In this document: piece after piece, positions 40,406-50,006 of the stretch
Layout: each line of letters begins with the position of its first letter
Position numbering within the stretch: position 1 is the first letter of the stretch
DNA from: an uncultured Alphaproteobacteria bacterium
GTDB lineage: Bacteria > Pseudomonadota > Alphaproteobacteria > HIMB59
Direction of reading: 5' to 3'
DNA: 64,000 bases
Assembly: GCA_902613845.1 (NCBI GenBank)
Contig: CACMIW010000002.1
Location: forward strand, 62,001 to 126,000
Notes under the pieces: generated by a model
Databases searched by the model: none
What the model was told of the DNA's origin: nothing
Seen by the model: only the letters and a program-made list of their open reading frames with translations
Program-made: the position numbers and the translations under genes

Positions 40406-41239
40406 TTAAAAAATTTTATTATCTAATATTTTATTCAACTTATACAGGACTTGACTCCAACCGTCAGGTGCTAACTTTGATGATTTAAAAATATTTTTTT
40501 TATTAGAGCGCAATATTGGATATGCACCAGAAGAATTTTTAATCAAGCAGGAGTATTTACAAGAATTTAACATGTCAATATCATTTCTACTATCACCTAA
40601 AGCAATAGTATTACTTGAGTATTTATCACGAAATTGAATATCATAAACATGAGATATTAGCTTTTTAGCTATTCTTTTGTTGCATATAGAAGAAATTTGC
40701 ATAAACCTACTCCCTTTAATCAAAATTCCGTCTTTTTCAGATTTAAGATCTTTTTTAAATAGTTTTAATTTTGTTAGATTATCTTCCCAAAGTATGATTT
40801 GACTTGCCTCACGATCCAGCATCATATTAGTGTTATCCAAATTCGTGTATTCTTTTAAAATCTTTGGTGAGAGATCTTGGGCAATTAAAAAATTATATTT
40901 TTTTTGTTTCAGTTTTAAAAATTGATACCAATTCTTTGAAGATAATTTAGCAATTCTAACCCTCCAATATCTTTCAAATAAAGATGAGTTTTTAATTTTA
41001 TTAAATCTTATTTTAGGGAAATATATAACAGCACCATTTTCAGTACTGAAAGGCATGTTTGATAATTTTAATTCTTTAAGTAATTTTTTACATTCACTGA
41101 ATGTTTTACTAGTATTAAAAATAATTTCATTTTTATTATTGATAATTGTAGATATCATTTTCTTATTAGTCCCAAAAGAATAGTTTTCATGATCAAGTAA
41201 TGTTCCATCAAGATCAGTAAAAATAAGGTATCTCTTCAT
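40406..41239 (-). CDS. HAD phosphatase, glucosyl/mannosyl-3-phosphoglycerate phosphatase type
   Basis: 277 residues of the MPGP/Cof-like HAD-IIB subfamily. Motif I 'FTDLDGTLLDHENYSFG', motif II 'NTSKTFSECKK', 'FSTENGAVIYFP' and motif IV 'LGDSRNDIDMLNS' are intact. It removes the phosphate of glucosyl-3-phosphoglycerate to give glucosylglycerate. 2 bases from gpgS and 4 bases overlapping the kinase gene. Confidence 0.87.
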   Translation of the reverse strand: MKRYLIFTDLDGTLLDHENYSFGTNKKMISTIINNKNEIIFNTSKTFSECKKLLKELKLSNMPFSTENGAVIYFPKIRFNKIKNSSLFERYWRVRIAKLSSKNWYQFLKLKQKKYNFLIAQDLSPKILKEYTNLDNTNMMLDREASQIILWEDNLTKLKLFKKDLKSEKDGILIKGSRFMQISSICNKRIAKKLISHVYDIQFRDKYSSNTIALGDSRNDIDMLNSCKYSCLIKNSSGAYPILRSNKKNIFKSSKLAPDGWSQVLYKLNKILDNKIF

Positions 41240-42090
41240 TTATATGTGATTTTTTTAATTGATTGATTTCTATCTAAAGTGATTAAAACATTACAATAAC
41301 TTGGTGTGGTTAATGACATCCATTTAGATAATTTTTGATAATATTTGATAAATTGGTGGAGCTTTTTTTTTAGACGAATATTACTCTTTAATGATCGAAG
41401 ACTTAATTCTTGTTTATATTTCCAATCAATTACAAATTCCCAATTTGGAAATTTTATAAATATATAATAATCAAATTTTTTAAAAATAATTTGGTAATCA
41501 ATCAAGGCACTATTATATGCAGTTCTCCAAATTAAATTAGAGTCATTCTTCTTTTCTAAGTCATTAATATTCATTTTTAAATATTTTATGTCGATTGGTT
41601 TTGAGCCAACACACCAACCCTCTAAAATTAGCAAATCTACTTTACTAATTTTTCTTTTATAATTTTTTTTGTTGTCAGTAACTTTATCGAAGACAGGAAT
41701 ATAGACTGGAAATTTCTTTTTCATTAAATTATTTATTACTTCATCAAGTAATTTTAAATTGTGAGTACCAGGTACACCTCTAGTTTCAAATAAATCTGTG
41801 TTGAATTTTCTTGCCAATTGTTTTCTTTGGAAAGATGATAGATAAAAATCGTCAATACTTAATATAACAACATTCTTTGAGTAAAATTTTAGAAAAAATT
41901 TTTTAATTAGAACTGATAAAGTAGATTTGCCTGAACCCTGGGAACCTGCAATCATAAGTGTTTTCTTATATTTTAGGTTAGATAATAATTTAAGATAATT
42001 ATCTTTTATTTCATTATGACTAACATTCTTGCCAGTTAATCTTTTCAGTGTATCTTGTATAAATTTTAGTTTAGCTGTAATTTCTGACAT
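41236..42090 (-). CDS. D-glycerate 3-kinase (plant-type GLYK family)
   Basis: 284 residues. P-loop 'MIAGSQGSGKSTLSVLIKKF', 'VVILSIDDFYLSSFQRKQLA', 'RGVPGTHNLKLLDEVI' and 'LLILEGWCVGSKPID' match plant and cyanobacterial glycerate kinases. It makes 3-phosphoglycerate from glycerate, the acceptor of GpgS and the product returned by the phosphorylase, closing the glucosylglycerate cycle. First gene of the four, overlapping the phosphatase by 4 bases; 104 bases lie between it and the ABC permease. Confidence 0.88.
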   Translation of the reverse strand: MSEITAKLKFIQDTLKRLTGKNVSHNEIKDNYLKLLSNLKYKKTLMIAGSQGSGKSTLSVLIKKFFLKFYSKNVVILSIDDFYLSSFQRKQLARKFNTDLFETRGVPGTHNLKLLDEVINNLMKKKFPVYIPVFDKVTDNKKNYKRKISKVDLLILEGWCVGSKPIDIKYLKMNINDLEKKNDSNLIWRTAYNSALIDYQIIFKKFDYYIFIKFPNWEFVIDWKYKQELSLRSLKSNIRLKKKLHQFIKYYQKLSKWMSLTTPSYCNVLITLDRNQSIKKITYK

Positions 42091-42194
42091 TAATAATAAA
42101 TATTATTTTAGAGGATTTTTTACTAAAATTACATGTATCAGATAAAGTAAAAATACTTTGATATTTAGTTTTGAAAAAATTTAAATAACTTAAA

Positions 42195-43076
42195 TTAACC
42201 TTTTACGGCTCCAGCTGTTAAACCACTGATTAATTGTCTTTGAAAAAACCATATAATCATAAATAAAGGAGCTGTCGCAGAAACAACACTTGATACAGCC
42301 CACATATAATTTCCGCCGTACTCTACTGTGCCGAGATAAGCATTAATTTTAGGAACCATTGTATAATTATGTTGATTAAGTAACAACGCGGTGACTGTAA
42401 AATCGTTATACGCCAACATCATACTAAATAAACCTGCGGTAACCACTCCAGGCCACATTACTGGCATAATAATATATCTAAATGCTTGAAAATATGAGCA
42501 ACCATCAATCAAAGCACTTTCATCTAATTCTTTTGGTACAGTTTTAAAAAAAGAGTACAGCAACCAAAGAGTAAATGGTTGGTTTATAGCTACCAAAACA
42601 ATTATTGTAGTAGGAAGTATTCCCCATATATTTAATTGGAAAAAAGGAAATAAGTAGCCCGATACTAAAGTAATGTGTGGCATAGCTCTGAAAACTAAAG
42701 CTATAATTAGAATATAAAAAGTATATTTAAATGTTGATCTAGACAAAGCATAAGCACCTAAAGTTCCAAGAAACAATGAAATTGATACTACTGATACAGT
42801 TACAATCATTGTATTCATAGTGGCTCTTCCAAATTCGCCTTCTGTCCATGACTCTAAATATGCTTTTATTGTTGTGGTGGCGCCTGTTTCAATCAAAGTA
42901 TTAAAACCACTTAAAGCATATGTCCAATCAGCTCTCGAGAAAAAATCTGCTTTTACTTTAAAAGAACCCCAAAGTGTCCAAATAAAGGGAAAAATTGATA
43001 TAGTAAGCCAAAACAATATAAAGATACTATTTACAATTATTATCTGTTTTGAATATTTATTAATTGTTTGATTCAT
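42195..43076 (-). CDS. ABC transporter permease, MalG-like (CUT1)
   Basis: 293 residues, six transmembrane helices; the EAA loop reads 'DESALIDGCSYFQAFRYIIMP', the CUT1 signature. Inner membrane half-permease for a polar solute such as a sugar or sugar-like osmolyte. Partner permease starts at the adjacent base and the binding protein follows, while the ATPase is at 54509. The glucosylglycerate genes lie downstream in the same direction. Confidence 0.93.
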   Translation of the reverse strand: MNQTINKYSKQIIIVNSIFILFWLTISIFPFIWTLWGSFKVKADFFSRADWTYALSGFNTLIETGATTTIKAYLESWTEGEFGRATMNTMIVTVSVVSISLFLGTLGAYALSRSTFKYTFYILIIALVFRAMPHITLVSGYLFPFFQLNIWGILPTTIIVLVAINQPFTLWLLYSFFKTVPKELDESALIDGCSYFQAFRYIIMPVMWPGVVTAGLFSMMLAYNDFTVTALLLNQHNYTMVPKINAYLGTVEYGGNYMWAVSSVVSATAPLFMIIWFFQRQLISGLTAGAVKG

Positions 43077-44105
43077 TTATCTTTCAGTTTTGAATTCTTT
43101 CCAAGTTCTAATTAGTACTGGGGTTAGTAAAAAAGCTATCCCTAATATAGTTAACATTGACGTAGCACCAGCAGAACCAAAAAGCATTTTATTTTCATTT
43201 CTTAAGTCTTGATAAATCATCCATGATAATGATTGAGCTACACCCTCAGCAGAAAAACCAATTATTGGTTCAAAAACTCTAAAATTATCCATCAAGCAAA
43301 TCAACATTATGAACGTAGCTACAGGGTATAAATGTGGTATAACAATAAAGCGAACACGTTCAAACCTCGACGCCCCATCAATGAAAGCAGCCTCTAGTGG
43401 ATCTTGTGGAACTGTCTGTAAAGCTGCATAAAAAACAACAAATGCAAAGGGTGTATTATGCCATATTCCATAAATGATCAGAGTTATCCAAGTTAAATTA
43501 CTCGAGGCCTTTAGAGAAAGATTTGGGTCATCAAAAAGAATTTGAATGCTTGCTCCAATTATTCCTTGGGAGTCAATCATCCAGAATAGTACTAAAGAAC
43601 CAATTAAAGGCGTAACTATCATTGGTAAAATTGTACCAAAAACAATAAATCCTTTTAATTTCTTTGCTAAAGTATTAACACTTAAAGCTACTATGAAACC
43701 TAAAACTATCACTGGTGGAGTTACAGCAAAACAAAATGTTAATGTAAACAATAATGCTTTATAAAAAGGGAGGTTTAAAACAGTATCTTTGAATTCACCT
43801 ATTGATGTCTTGTTATCCCATGCCTCTCTTATTTCATCAAAAGCTAAGTGATTTCTATCAGTATAAGTGCCAAAGCCATTAAATCTTCCTAATGGATTTT
43901 CAGCCTCTATTTTTTCTGTAGCCTCTACATCTACTCTAACATTTGTAGTGCACCCAAATGGATCACAATTTTCCACCTCCATAAGAACCTGTTCATTTTC
44001 AATATGAAGGGATTGAAAGAAACTAGAAACAATTGGTAAACCTATAAACAAAATCATTGCCAGAGCTGTAGGTAAAATAAACCAAAAGAAAGTTCTGTGA
44101 GGCAT
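43077..44105 (-). CDS. ABC transporter permease, MalF-like (CUT1)
   Basis: 342 residues. Transmembrane helix 1 is followed by a periplasmic loop with a cysteine pair (ENCDPFGCTTNVRVD), as in MalF-type subunits with an extended second domain. EAA loop 'LEAAFIDGASRFERVRFIVIP'. Membrane partner of the MalG-like permease; stop and start codons abut. Confidence 0.93.
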   Translation of the reverse strand: MPHRTFFWFILPTALAMILFIGLPIVSSFFQSLHIENEQVLMEVENCDPFGCTTNVRVDVEATEKIEAENPLGRFNGFGTYTDRNHLAFDEIREAWDNKTSIGEFKDTVLNLPFYKALLFTLTFCFAVTPPVIVLGFIVALSVNTLAKKLKGFIVFGTILPMIVTPLIGSLVLFWMIDSQGIIGASIQILFDDPNLSLKASSNLTWITLIIYGIWHNTPFAFVVFYAALQTVPQDPLEAAFIDGASRFERVRFIVIPHLYPVATFIMLICLMDNFRVFEPIIGFSAEGVAQSLSWMIYQDLRNENKMLFGSAGATSMLTILGIAFLLTPVLIRTWKEFKTER

Positions 44106-44175
44106 TATATTTTTTTTGTAAGAAAGTGTGGAACTTTACTAAGATCCACACTTAATAGAATTTATTAGCTTTGGA

Positions 44176-45411
44176 TTATAAAAAACCCTGCTCAGTAGCC
44201 TTAGCTATGTAAGCAGCTTCAACATCAGCTAATGCTTTTTCGGCTGACTCATTACCTTGAAGAAATTCCACAAGTTCTGTGCTTAAAGCACCGTGCATTA
44301 AGCTCATGTGTGGAAAACTAGGGTAAGGTGTTGTGCCTCTACTTGCTGCGTCAACAACAGGCCCTGCTGTATCACCAGGTGTATAACCTTTAATCAACCA
44401 AACAGTTGCATTTGGGTTGTTATTGGCTAAATCAGTTGATGAAGCGGCTCCAACTAAAGCTCTAAATGAGGCCTCTGCATTTTCATCAGATGTATTTGTA
44501 GCAATTGCAATTCCATCCCACCAAAGAGTGGTTGCAGGTTTACTACCACCGCCTACAGTTGGTGATGGGGCTAATCTTGTGTCAGCTTTGATATTTTGAT
44601 CACCTTCGTCATCAAGTAAAGAAGCTGCACCTGAGTTCCAAATATGCATTAATGCAACATTACCAGACTCCCATTCTTCTTTAACAGCGTTTGTATCTTG
44701 TGTTAAAAAGTCAGGATTACTTAACTCAGTTAATTTTTTAATCATATTCAGTGCTGCAACACCTTTTTCATTATTCACATTAGGTTGCGCGGAACCTGAT
44801 TTAAAAAACTCACCACCATGACCAAGATACATATTTACAAACTCTTGACCAAGATTCCATCCTGATTTGAAAGCTCCTGCATATGGATTTTCCATTACTC
44901 CAGCTGCTTTAATTTTTTCAGCAGCAGCAATTACTTCTTCATATGTAGAGGGAACAGCTATGCCTAAATCGTTAAGAATACTCTCTCTGTACCAAAGATG
45001 TTGTGCGTTAGCCATAAAAGCTACAGCATAAATCTTACCATCAATTGTAATCTTTTGATTATCATTTAAGTTTGACCCATATTTTGCAACTAAATCATCT
45101 AGTGGACGAATTAAACCGTCATTCATTAAAGGTGTAATTGAACCATTAGTAACTAATTTTGCAGAAAATTCAGCAGGGTTTGCTGATAAAGCAGCTACTT
45201 GTAATTTATTATGGTCAACAGAGTGCGTGACATTAAAATCCGCCTCTGGTCCAGCACAACTTTTTACTTCATCCATAAAAATTCTGTATGTAGTAAATTC
45301 GTTAGCTAAAATATTTATTGAACCGCTTGTTACACCACAAGGTGAATGGCTACCTGCAAAAACACTAGTAGATGCAAAAGAGATCAATAGAGCTATTATT
45401 AGTTTTTTCAT
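44176..45411 (-). CDS. ABC transporter periplasmic solute-binding protein
   Basis: 411 residues. Signal peptide MKKLIIALLISFASTSVFA, then a family-1 extracellular solute-binding protein with a MalE/UgpB-like two-lobe layout ('QHLWYRESILNDLGIAVPSTYEEVIAAAEKI', then 'AALMHIW'-type strands as 'VALMHIWNSGAASL'). It ends in 'YIAKATEQGFL'. Binds the imported solute, likely a carbohydrate or glycoside; the ligand cannot be told from sequence. First gene of the transporter set. Confidence 0.92.
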   Translation of the reverse strand: MKKLIIALLISFASTSVFAGSHSPCGVTSGSINILANEFTTYRIFMDEVKSCAGPEADFNVTHSVDHNKLQVAALSANPAEFSAKLVTNGSITPLMNDGLIRPLDDLVAKYGSNLNDNQKITIDGKIYAVAFMANAQHLWYRESILNDLGIAVPSTYEEVIAAAEKIKAAGVMENPYAGAFKSGWNLGQEFVNMYLGHGGEFFKSGSAQPNVNNEKGVAALNMIKKLTELSNPDFLTQDTNAVKEEWESGNVALMHIWNSGAASLLDDEGDQNIKADTRLAPSPTVGGGSKPATTLWWDGIAIATNTSDENAEASFRALVGAASSTDLANNNPNATVWLIKGYTPGDTAGPVVDAASRGTTPYPSFPHMSLMHGALSTELVEFLQGNESAEKALADVEAAYIAKATEQGFL

Positions 45412-45479
45412 TTATTTCCTCTTCTTTATGTTAATAAATTGTTAATTTTAATATACTAAATAAAATAAAATTTAAATGT

Positions 45480-45517
45480 AAGAGAAATGGTCGCGGAAAT
45501 TATTATGATATTCTCTT
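45480..45517 (-). promoter_or_regulatory. hairpin between SnoaL gene and binding-protein gene
   Basis: Inverted repeat AAGAGAA...TTCTCTT with a 24-base loop, lying just after the stop of the single-domain SnoaL gene and before the binding-protein gene. On the minus strand it is followed by T-rich DNA. It may act as a weak terminator or mRNA processing site that raises binding-protein expression over upstream genes. Confidence 0.35.
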
Positions 45518-45937
45518 TTATCTAAAACTAAGGCCCATTTGTTCGAAAACACCATGGTTATCGACCATCACATAATTATCCATAAATTTACCATTTTCTA
45601 TTGTCCAAAAATCAGAAAACTGCATTTTAATTGCCTTACCAGTTGGTTTTACACCTAAATAAGTTCCGCTATGAGTGCCAGTTAAATAACCTGTCGCACT
45701 TATCCAATTACCTTCTGCGACAACAATATCATTTTTTACATGATAGTCTGGAAACGCTTCATAAAAAGGTTTAAGAACCTTATATTTAAAATTTTCAATA
45801 CCGTGTATATCACCAAAACCTGGAGGTCCATGCCAAATCATATCATCATTCCAATATTTATGCTGTGCCTCTAAATCTTGTGCATTCAAGGCATCGTACA
45901 TATTTTGCAATAGTATTTTACTTTCATTTAAATTCAT
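45518..45937 (-). CDS. SnoaL-like protein, single domain
   Basis: 139 residues with a cystatin/NTF2-like alpha+beta barrel. The signature 'DMIWHGPPGFGDIHGIENF' and 'YLTGTHSGTYLGVKPTGKAI' are typical of SnoaL-like ester cyclase/polyketide-cyclase relatives. There is no polyketide synthase nearby. In this gene set it is one of five such proteins and probably an enzyme acting on a small metabolite. Its 5' end overlaps the next gene by 4 bases. Confidence 0.8.
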   Translation of the reverse strand: MNLNESKILLQNMYDALNAQDLEAQHKYWNDDMIWHGPPGFGDIHGIENFKYKVLKPFYEAFPDYHVKNDIVVAEGNWISATGYLTGTHSGTYLGVKPTGKAIKMQFSDFWTIENGKFMDNYVMVDNHGVFEQMGLSFR

Positions 45938-47073
45938 TTTTTTTCTCCTAAAATTTGTATTAAGATTGCCAATTCATTGAAACCAGTCCATTCTTTTGTG
46001 ATTTTATTATTTTTAATTTCCCATTGTGTAATGCCCCAAAGATAACACTCTTTATTAGATGGTTTTCCATAAATTCCATTTCCTTTGTGAGTTCCCACAG
46101 CGCCCCAACGAATTGATACTAAATAACCGTCTTTACTATTTCCCATCCAATATAAATCTTCAATACTTAGTGCAAGGTCAGGAAATGATGCAATTAATGA
46201 AATTATAAAATGTTTCAGCTTTGGTATTCCAACAAACTTTCGACTAGTTGATCCTTCAAATTTTATATTTTTTGTATAAACACTATCAATAGCAGAAAAA
46301 TTTCTTCTATTCCAAATAGTATCAAAAACCGCATGAACAAATTCTCTAATGTTTTTAATTTTATCAGGTATCGCGAAGCTTATGGGGTTTAACTTTTTAA
46401 TATTTCTTTTGGGTTTTGAATTTCTAAAATCAGGAGCAAATGGACCAATATTTCCTTTATTAGCAATTTGTTTTGCTACTTCATTTAAGTCTAAGCCTAA
46501 TTGTTTTATTAAACCTGCAGTATCATAAACAACATTTTCGTAATATATTTCATTATTTTTTGCTACACAGTTTGCAATACAGAACAACCTAACTGATTTA
46601 CCTGTTGGTTTGGCAAAATTGCTATAACCAGTGTTCGTGCCCGTAATTATAGTTCTGTGTGAAGTATGAAAACTAGTTTTGTCATCTCCTGCCCATATAA
46701 CCTCATCAGCATATAATCGAATATTTGGGAAGGCGTTGTTAGTATGAACTGTATCAGAGACTATTTTTTCAGATCCGAATTGTAATCCAAGTTCATCCCA
46801 AACACGACATTTTGGGCTATAAGTATCATATATATAACCAATATTTTTTTCTTCCCATATGCTGTAGGTAATTCTGACAATATAATCAATTATATTTTTA
46901 TATTGTTTTTCAAATCCCTGCATTGATTGAAATGGTAAATTTTTAGGGTTTGGATTTAAAGATTTAGCATTACCACCTCCGCCATAAGATTTAAGAGAGA
47001 TATCAAAATTTTTAGGCATATGATGATCTTTTAAAGGGATTGGTTTTAAATCTTTAATTAAAGTTTTTTTCAT
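45934..47073 (-). CDS. double SnoaL-like domain protein
   Basis: 379 residues. An N-terminal extension of about 45 residues precedes two NTF2-like halves: 'IIDYIVRITYSIWEEKNIGYI' begins the first and 'IREFVHAVFDTIWNRRNFSAI' the second. 'YDTAGLIKQLGLDLNEVAKQI' ends the first half. It is clearly paralogous to 50007-50978, which has the same 'ITYQIWENKD' opening and a matching linker. The fused halves may form one active pocket each. Function unknown. Confidence 0.75.
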   Translation of the reverse strand: MKKTLIKDLKPIPLKDHHMPKNFDISLKSYGGGGNAKSLNPNPKNLPFQSMQGFEKQYKNIIDYIVRITYSIWEEKNIGYIYDTYSPKCRVWDELGLQFGSEKIVSDTVHTNNAFPNIRLYADEVIWAGDDKTSFHTSHRTIITGTNTGYSNFAKPTGKSVRLFCIANCVAKNNEIYYENVVYDTAGLIKQLGLDLNEVAKQIANKGNIGPFAPDFRNSKPKRNIKKLNPISFAIPDKIKNIREFVHAVFDTIWNRRNFSAIDSVYTKNIKFEGSTSRKFVGIPKLKHFIISLIASFPDLALSIEDLYWMGNSKDGYLVSIRWGAVGTHKGNGIYGKPSNKECYLWGITQWEIKNNKITKEWTGFNELAILIQILGEKK

Positions 47074-47168
47074 AAATAAATTTACTAATACTATTAAATA
47101 AAATTCAAAGCAATAATTTTATATAAAATGAATATTATTATTTTTTCTTTTGTATTATAAATAGACTA

Positions 47169-48173
47169 ATGTCCGATTTTCAGAAAGAAAAATCATTAGT
47201 ATTAAATTTTATAAATGAAGTTGATAATGCTAATGAGGATAACTTAATTGAAATAATTTCTAAGTATACATCTAATAATTTTAATATGAAATGTACACAT
47301 CCTTTTAACGAGATAATAGGCATTGAAGAATTTGTAACAAAATTTTGGTTTCCTATAAAAAAATCATTTAAGCCTATCCAAAGAAGAATGGATATCTTTT
47401 ATGCTGGCACAAATTTAGTTGACAATCATTCTTCAAAATGGGTTGTGAATATGGGACATTTGCTTGGAAGTTTTAATTTTCCTTTTTTTGACATTCAACC
47501 AAATTTTAAGACTGTAATGTTATGGTATTGCGAGTTTTATAAAGTCGAGGATAACAAAATACAAGAAGGTGCCTTCTTTTTAGACATTTTAAAATTTATG
47601 CAACATTTAAATTTATCAGTTGTCCCGGAGTCAACGGGGATGATTGGCTTTAATCCGGGACCTAAAACACATCAGGGTTTATGCTTTGAAAAACAAAGTG
47701 AAATAGAAGGAAAGAAAACTCTTGAACTTATAATGAGAATGGCAAATCGATTAATTGGTGAGGGGATGAGGACAACAATTCCTGATTTACAAAAAGACTG
47801 GCATGAGGACATGATATGGTGGGGACCAGGGGGTATTGGTGCATCATATACCTATGATGGTTATTTAAAAGGTCACACGGGTCCTTTTGAGGATAATTTA
47901 GATTTTATAGATTTCTCTGGGCATATACTTGAAAACTCAGAGGGAAATTATGGTGGATGGTTTGGTTGGCCAAATTTAAAAATGAAACCAAAAGGTAACT
48001 ACATGGGTTTCAAACAAGACACAAATCTTATTGGGGAGATGAGAGTTGTTGACCTTTATAGAAGAGATGGAGATAAAATAGCAGAAAATTGGATATTAAT
48101 TGATCATCTTCATTTTTTAAAATGTGTGGGTATTGATTTACTTGAGAGAAATAAAAATGAAAATTCTAAATAA
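47169..48173 (+). CDS. double SnoaL-like domain protein
   Basis: 334 residues. First half (about 1-160) contains 'SKWVVNMGHLLGSFNFPFF'; the second has 'HEDMIWWGPGGIGASYTYDG' and 'GNYMGFKQDTNLIGEMRVVD'. It is paralogous to 52041-53150 (same 'WGP/YGPxGIG' and 'RVMDFY'-type blocks). Transcribed opposite to its neighbours and divergent from the 45934 gene (95 bases). Probably a metabolic enzyme of the same pathway. Confidence 0.75.
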   Translation: MSDFQKEKSLVLNFINEVDNANEDNLIEIISKYTSNNFNMKCTHPFNEIIGIEEFVTKFWFPIKKSFKPIQRRMDIFYAGTNLVDNHSSKWVVNMGHLLGSFNFPFFDIQPNFKTVMLWYCEFYKVEDNKIQEGAFFLDILKFMQHLNLSVVPESTGMIGFNPGPKTHQGLCFEKQSEIEGKKTLELIMRMANRLIGEGMRTTIPDLQKDWHEDMIWWGPGGIGASYTYDGYLKGHTGPFEDNLDFIDFSGHILENSEGNYGGWFGWPNLKMKPKGNYMGFKQDTNLIGEMRVVDLYRRDGDKIAENWILIDHLHFLKCVGIDLLERNKNENSK

Positions 48174-49296
48174 ATTTAGAAGCGAGTTTAGTACCCTCCA
48201 CTAGTGCAATAAGTTTTTCATAACAAATATTTTCATCAATTTTTCCAAAGCCTGCAAAAGTACTAAAGCCACAATCAGTTCCAGCCATTAATTGCTCTTT
48301 AGGCACTACTGTTGAATACTTAATTAATCTTTCAGCTACTACTTCTGGGTGTTCTACAAAATTAGATGTAGAGTCAATTACGCCAGGTACTAACACTTTA
48401 TCTTTTGGTAATTTAATTTCTTCAAAGACTTTCCACTCATGTGCATGTCGAGGATTGGATGACTCAATTAGAAAATATTTAATTTTTGATTTTAAAATTA
48501 TAGGTAATATTTTTTTTAGAGCTATATCATGAGTATGTGGCCCCTCATAATTACCCCAACAAATATGCATTCTAGTTTTTTCAATATCAACGTTTTTTAA
48601 GGCATGATTTAAACACTCAATTTGCATTTCAGCTTTTTTTAAAAAATCCTCCTCAGATAGATCTTTAAAATTCATATGCCTAGCTAGTGCTAAATCTGGA
48701 CAGTCTAATTGAACATGAATATTTGCATTAGTAATTTGTTCATACTCATTTGCCATAATACTAGAGAGTTTATTTAAATATTCATCATCGCTAGCGTAAA
48801 ATTTATTTGGCATAAAAACATTAATAACACCCGGTGATGCTGCATTCATAAATGCTTTTGCATGACCATACTTTTTTAAGGCGTTGCTAAAATTTTCAAT
48901 ATCATTTAACAAAGAAAAATTATCTTTTATTTTTAATTCATTGGTGCAACATGGTCTTGAATAAGTAGGTGTTCCTCCACTAATAGCTAACTTTTCCTTA
49001 TAGTCTGGAAAATCGTCTAAATCGGCAGGTGCTCTTCGTTCACTTTCTCCTGAAAAACCATCAATTCTATCCTTAATATAAGTAGCATAACTAATCTTGC
49101 TCATCTCACCGTCACTTATGAAATCTAACCCAACTTCAAGTTGTCTTTTTACAATTTGTTCAACATTTGAGCTTAAAATATTTCCAAATAATTTTTTGTT
49201 GTATTCTTCACCCTTATCCTTGGTAAAGAGATATTCTGATAGTTCTTTGGATCTTGGTAAGCTACCAACGTGTGTTGTCAAAATTTTAGATGCCAT
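48166..49296 (-). CDS. MetE-C-terminal-like zinc methyltransferase family protein
   Basis: 376 residues matching the C-terminal half of cobalamin-independent methionine synthase. All zinc ligands are visible: His and Cys in 'RMHICWGNYEGPH', Glu in 'FLIESSNPRHAHEW' and Cys in 'GTDCGFSTFAGFG'. It lacks the N-terminal tetrahydrofolate-binding half, like epoxyalkane:CoM transferase and several methyl-transfer relatives, so the substrate is a thiol rather than necessarily homocysteine. Convergent overlap of 8 bases with the SnoaL gene at 47169; a RraA gene follows upstream. Confidence 0.78.
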   Translation of the reverse strand: MASKILTTHVGSLPRSKELSEYLFTKDKGEEYNKKLFGNILSSNVEQIVKRQLEVGLDFISDGEMSKISYATYIKDRIDGFSGESERRAPADLDDFPDYKEKLAISGGTPTYSRPCCTNELKIKDNFSLLNDIENFSNALKKYGHAKAFMNAASPGVINVFMPNKFYASDDEYLNKLSSIMANEYEQITNANIHVQLDCPDLALARHMNFKDLSEEDFLKKAEMQIECLNHALKNVDIEKTRMHICWGNYEGPHTHDIALKKILPIILKSKIKYFLIESSNPRHAHEWKVFEEIKLPKDKVLVPGVIDSTSNFVEHPEVVAERLIKYSTVVPKEQLMAGTDCGFSTFAGFGKIDENICYEKLIALVEGTKLASKFI

Positions 49297-49301
49297 AATA
49301 A

Positions 49302-50003
49302 TTATGAATTGATAAATTTTTTATACTTATCTAAAAATTGTTTTTTCGAAAATTTTTTATTATTTCTAAAGAAATCAAAAATTATTTTTTCTTTTTTTAT
49401 CATTTTTTTAATAGCCAATGGTAATTCAATTAAAAAGTCTCTTTTTATTATAACAGCACCGTGTAAGTCTGCGTGAATAAGGTCGTCAGGTTTTACTTTC
49501 ATATTAAAAATATCAACATTGCAATTGATTTTATGAATTTGATTGTATCCATGCCCTACTCTTATTTCACCACTTAATATTTGAAACTTTCTATTTATCT
49601 CCTGTAAGTCCCTCATTGCTCCGTTTGTTATAGCTCCAACAAATCCAAAATTTAAATGTATAGATGCATTAAGTTCACCCCACCATGCACCAATTGTATT
49701 AGTCTTATCCTTATCCTCGATAACACAAATCTTTGGGTAGTTTCCTTCGAACATATACTCGTAATATTTATCTCTATTTTTAATTATATTTGTATTTTTC
49801 TTTTTTCTGGATGTAATAATCGCTGTTTTGGCAAAACCAATGATTGGTTTTAAACTTGGATTAATACAATGCATTGTTTTTTGTGTGTGTCCTTTTGATC
49901 GTAGAGTTGGATCTAATAATTCTAGTGAATTTGAGATAGTTGGAGTGTCATAATTTCTTATGTATTCAATAATTTTCTTTTCTCTTTTTGTTAGTAGTTT
50001 CAA
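49302..50003 (-). CDS. RraA/HMG-aldolase-family protein
   Basis: 233 residues. RraA-like alpha/beta/beta/alpha sandwich: 'DTPTISNSLELLDP', 'GAWWGELNASIHLNFGFVGAITNGAMRD' and 'VKPDDLIHADLHGAVII' match the class II pyruvate aldolase/4-hydroxy-4-methyl-2-oxoglutarate aldolase family, which also includes RraA regulators. The Asp/Arg pair in 'NGAMRDLQE' is the metal-dependent catalytic region. A C-C cleavage step is likely in this catabolic setting. Lys-rich C-terminus. Confidence 0.75.
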   Translation of the reverse strand: MKLLTKREKKIIEYIRNYDTPTISNSLELLDPTLRSKGHTQKTMHCINPSLKPIIGFAKTAIITSRKKKNTNIIKNRDKYYEYMFEGNYPKICVIEDKDKTNTIGAWWGELNASIHLNFGFVGAITNGAMRDLQEINRKFQILSGEIRVGHGYNQIHKINCNVDIFNMKVKPDDLIHADLHGAVIIKRDFLIELPLAIKKMIKKEKIIFDFFRNNKKFSKKQFLDKYKKFINS

Positions 50004-50006
50004 TTG

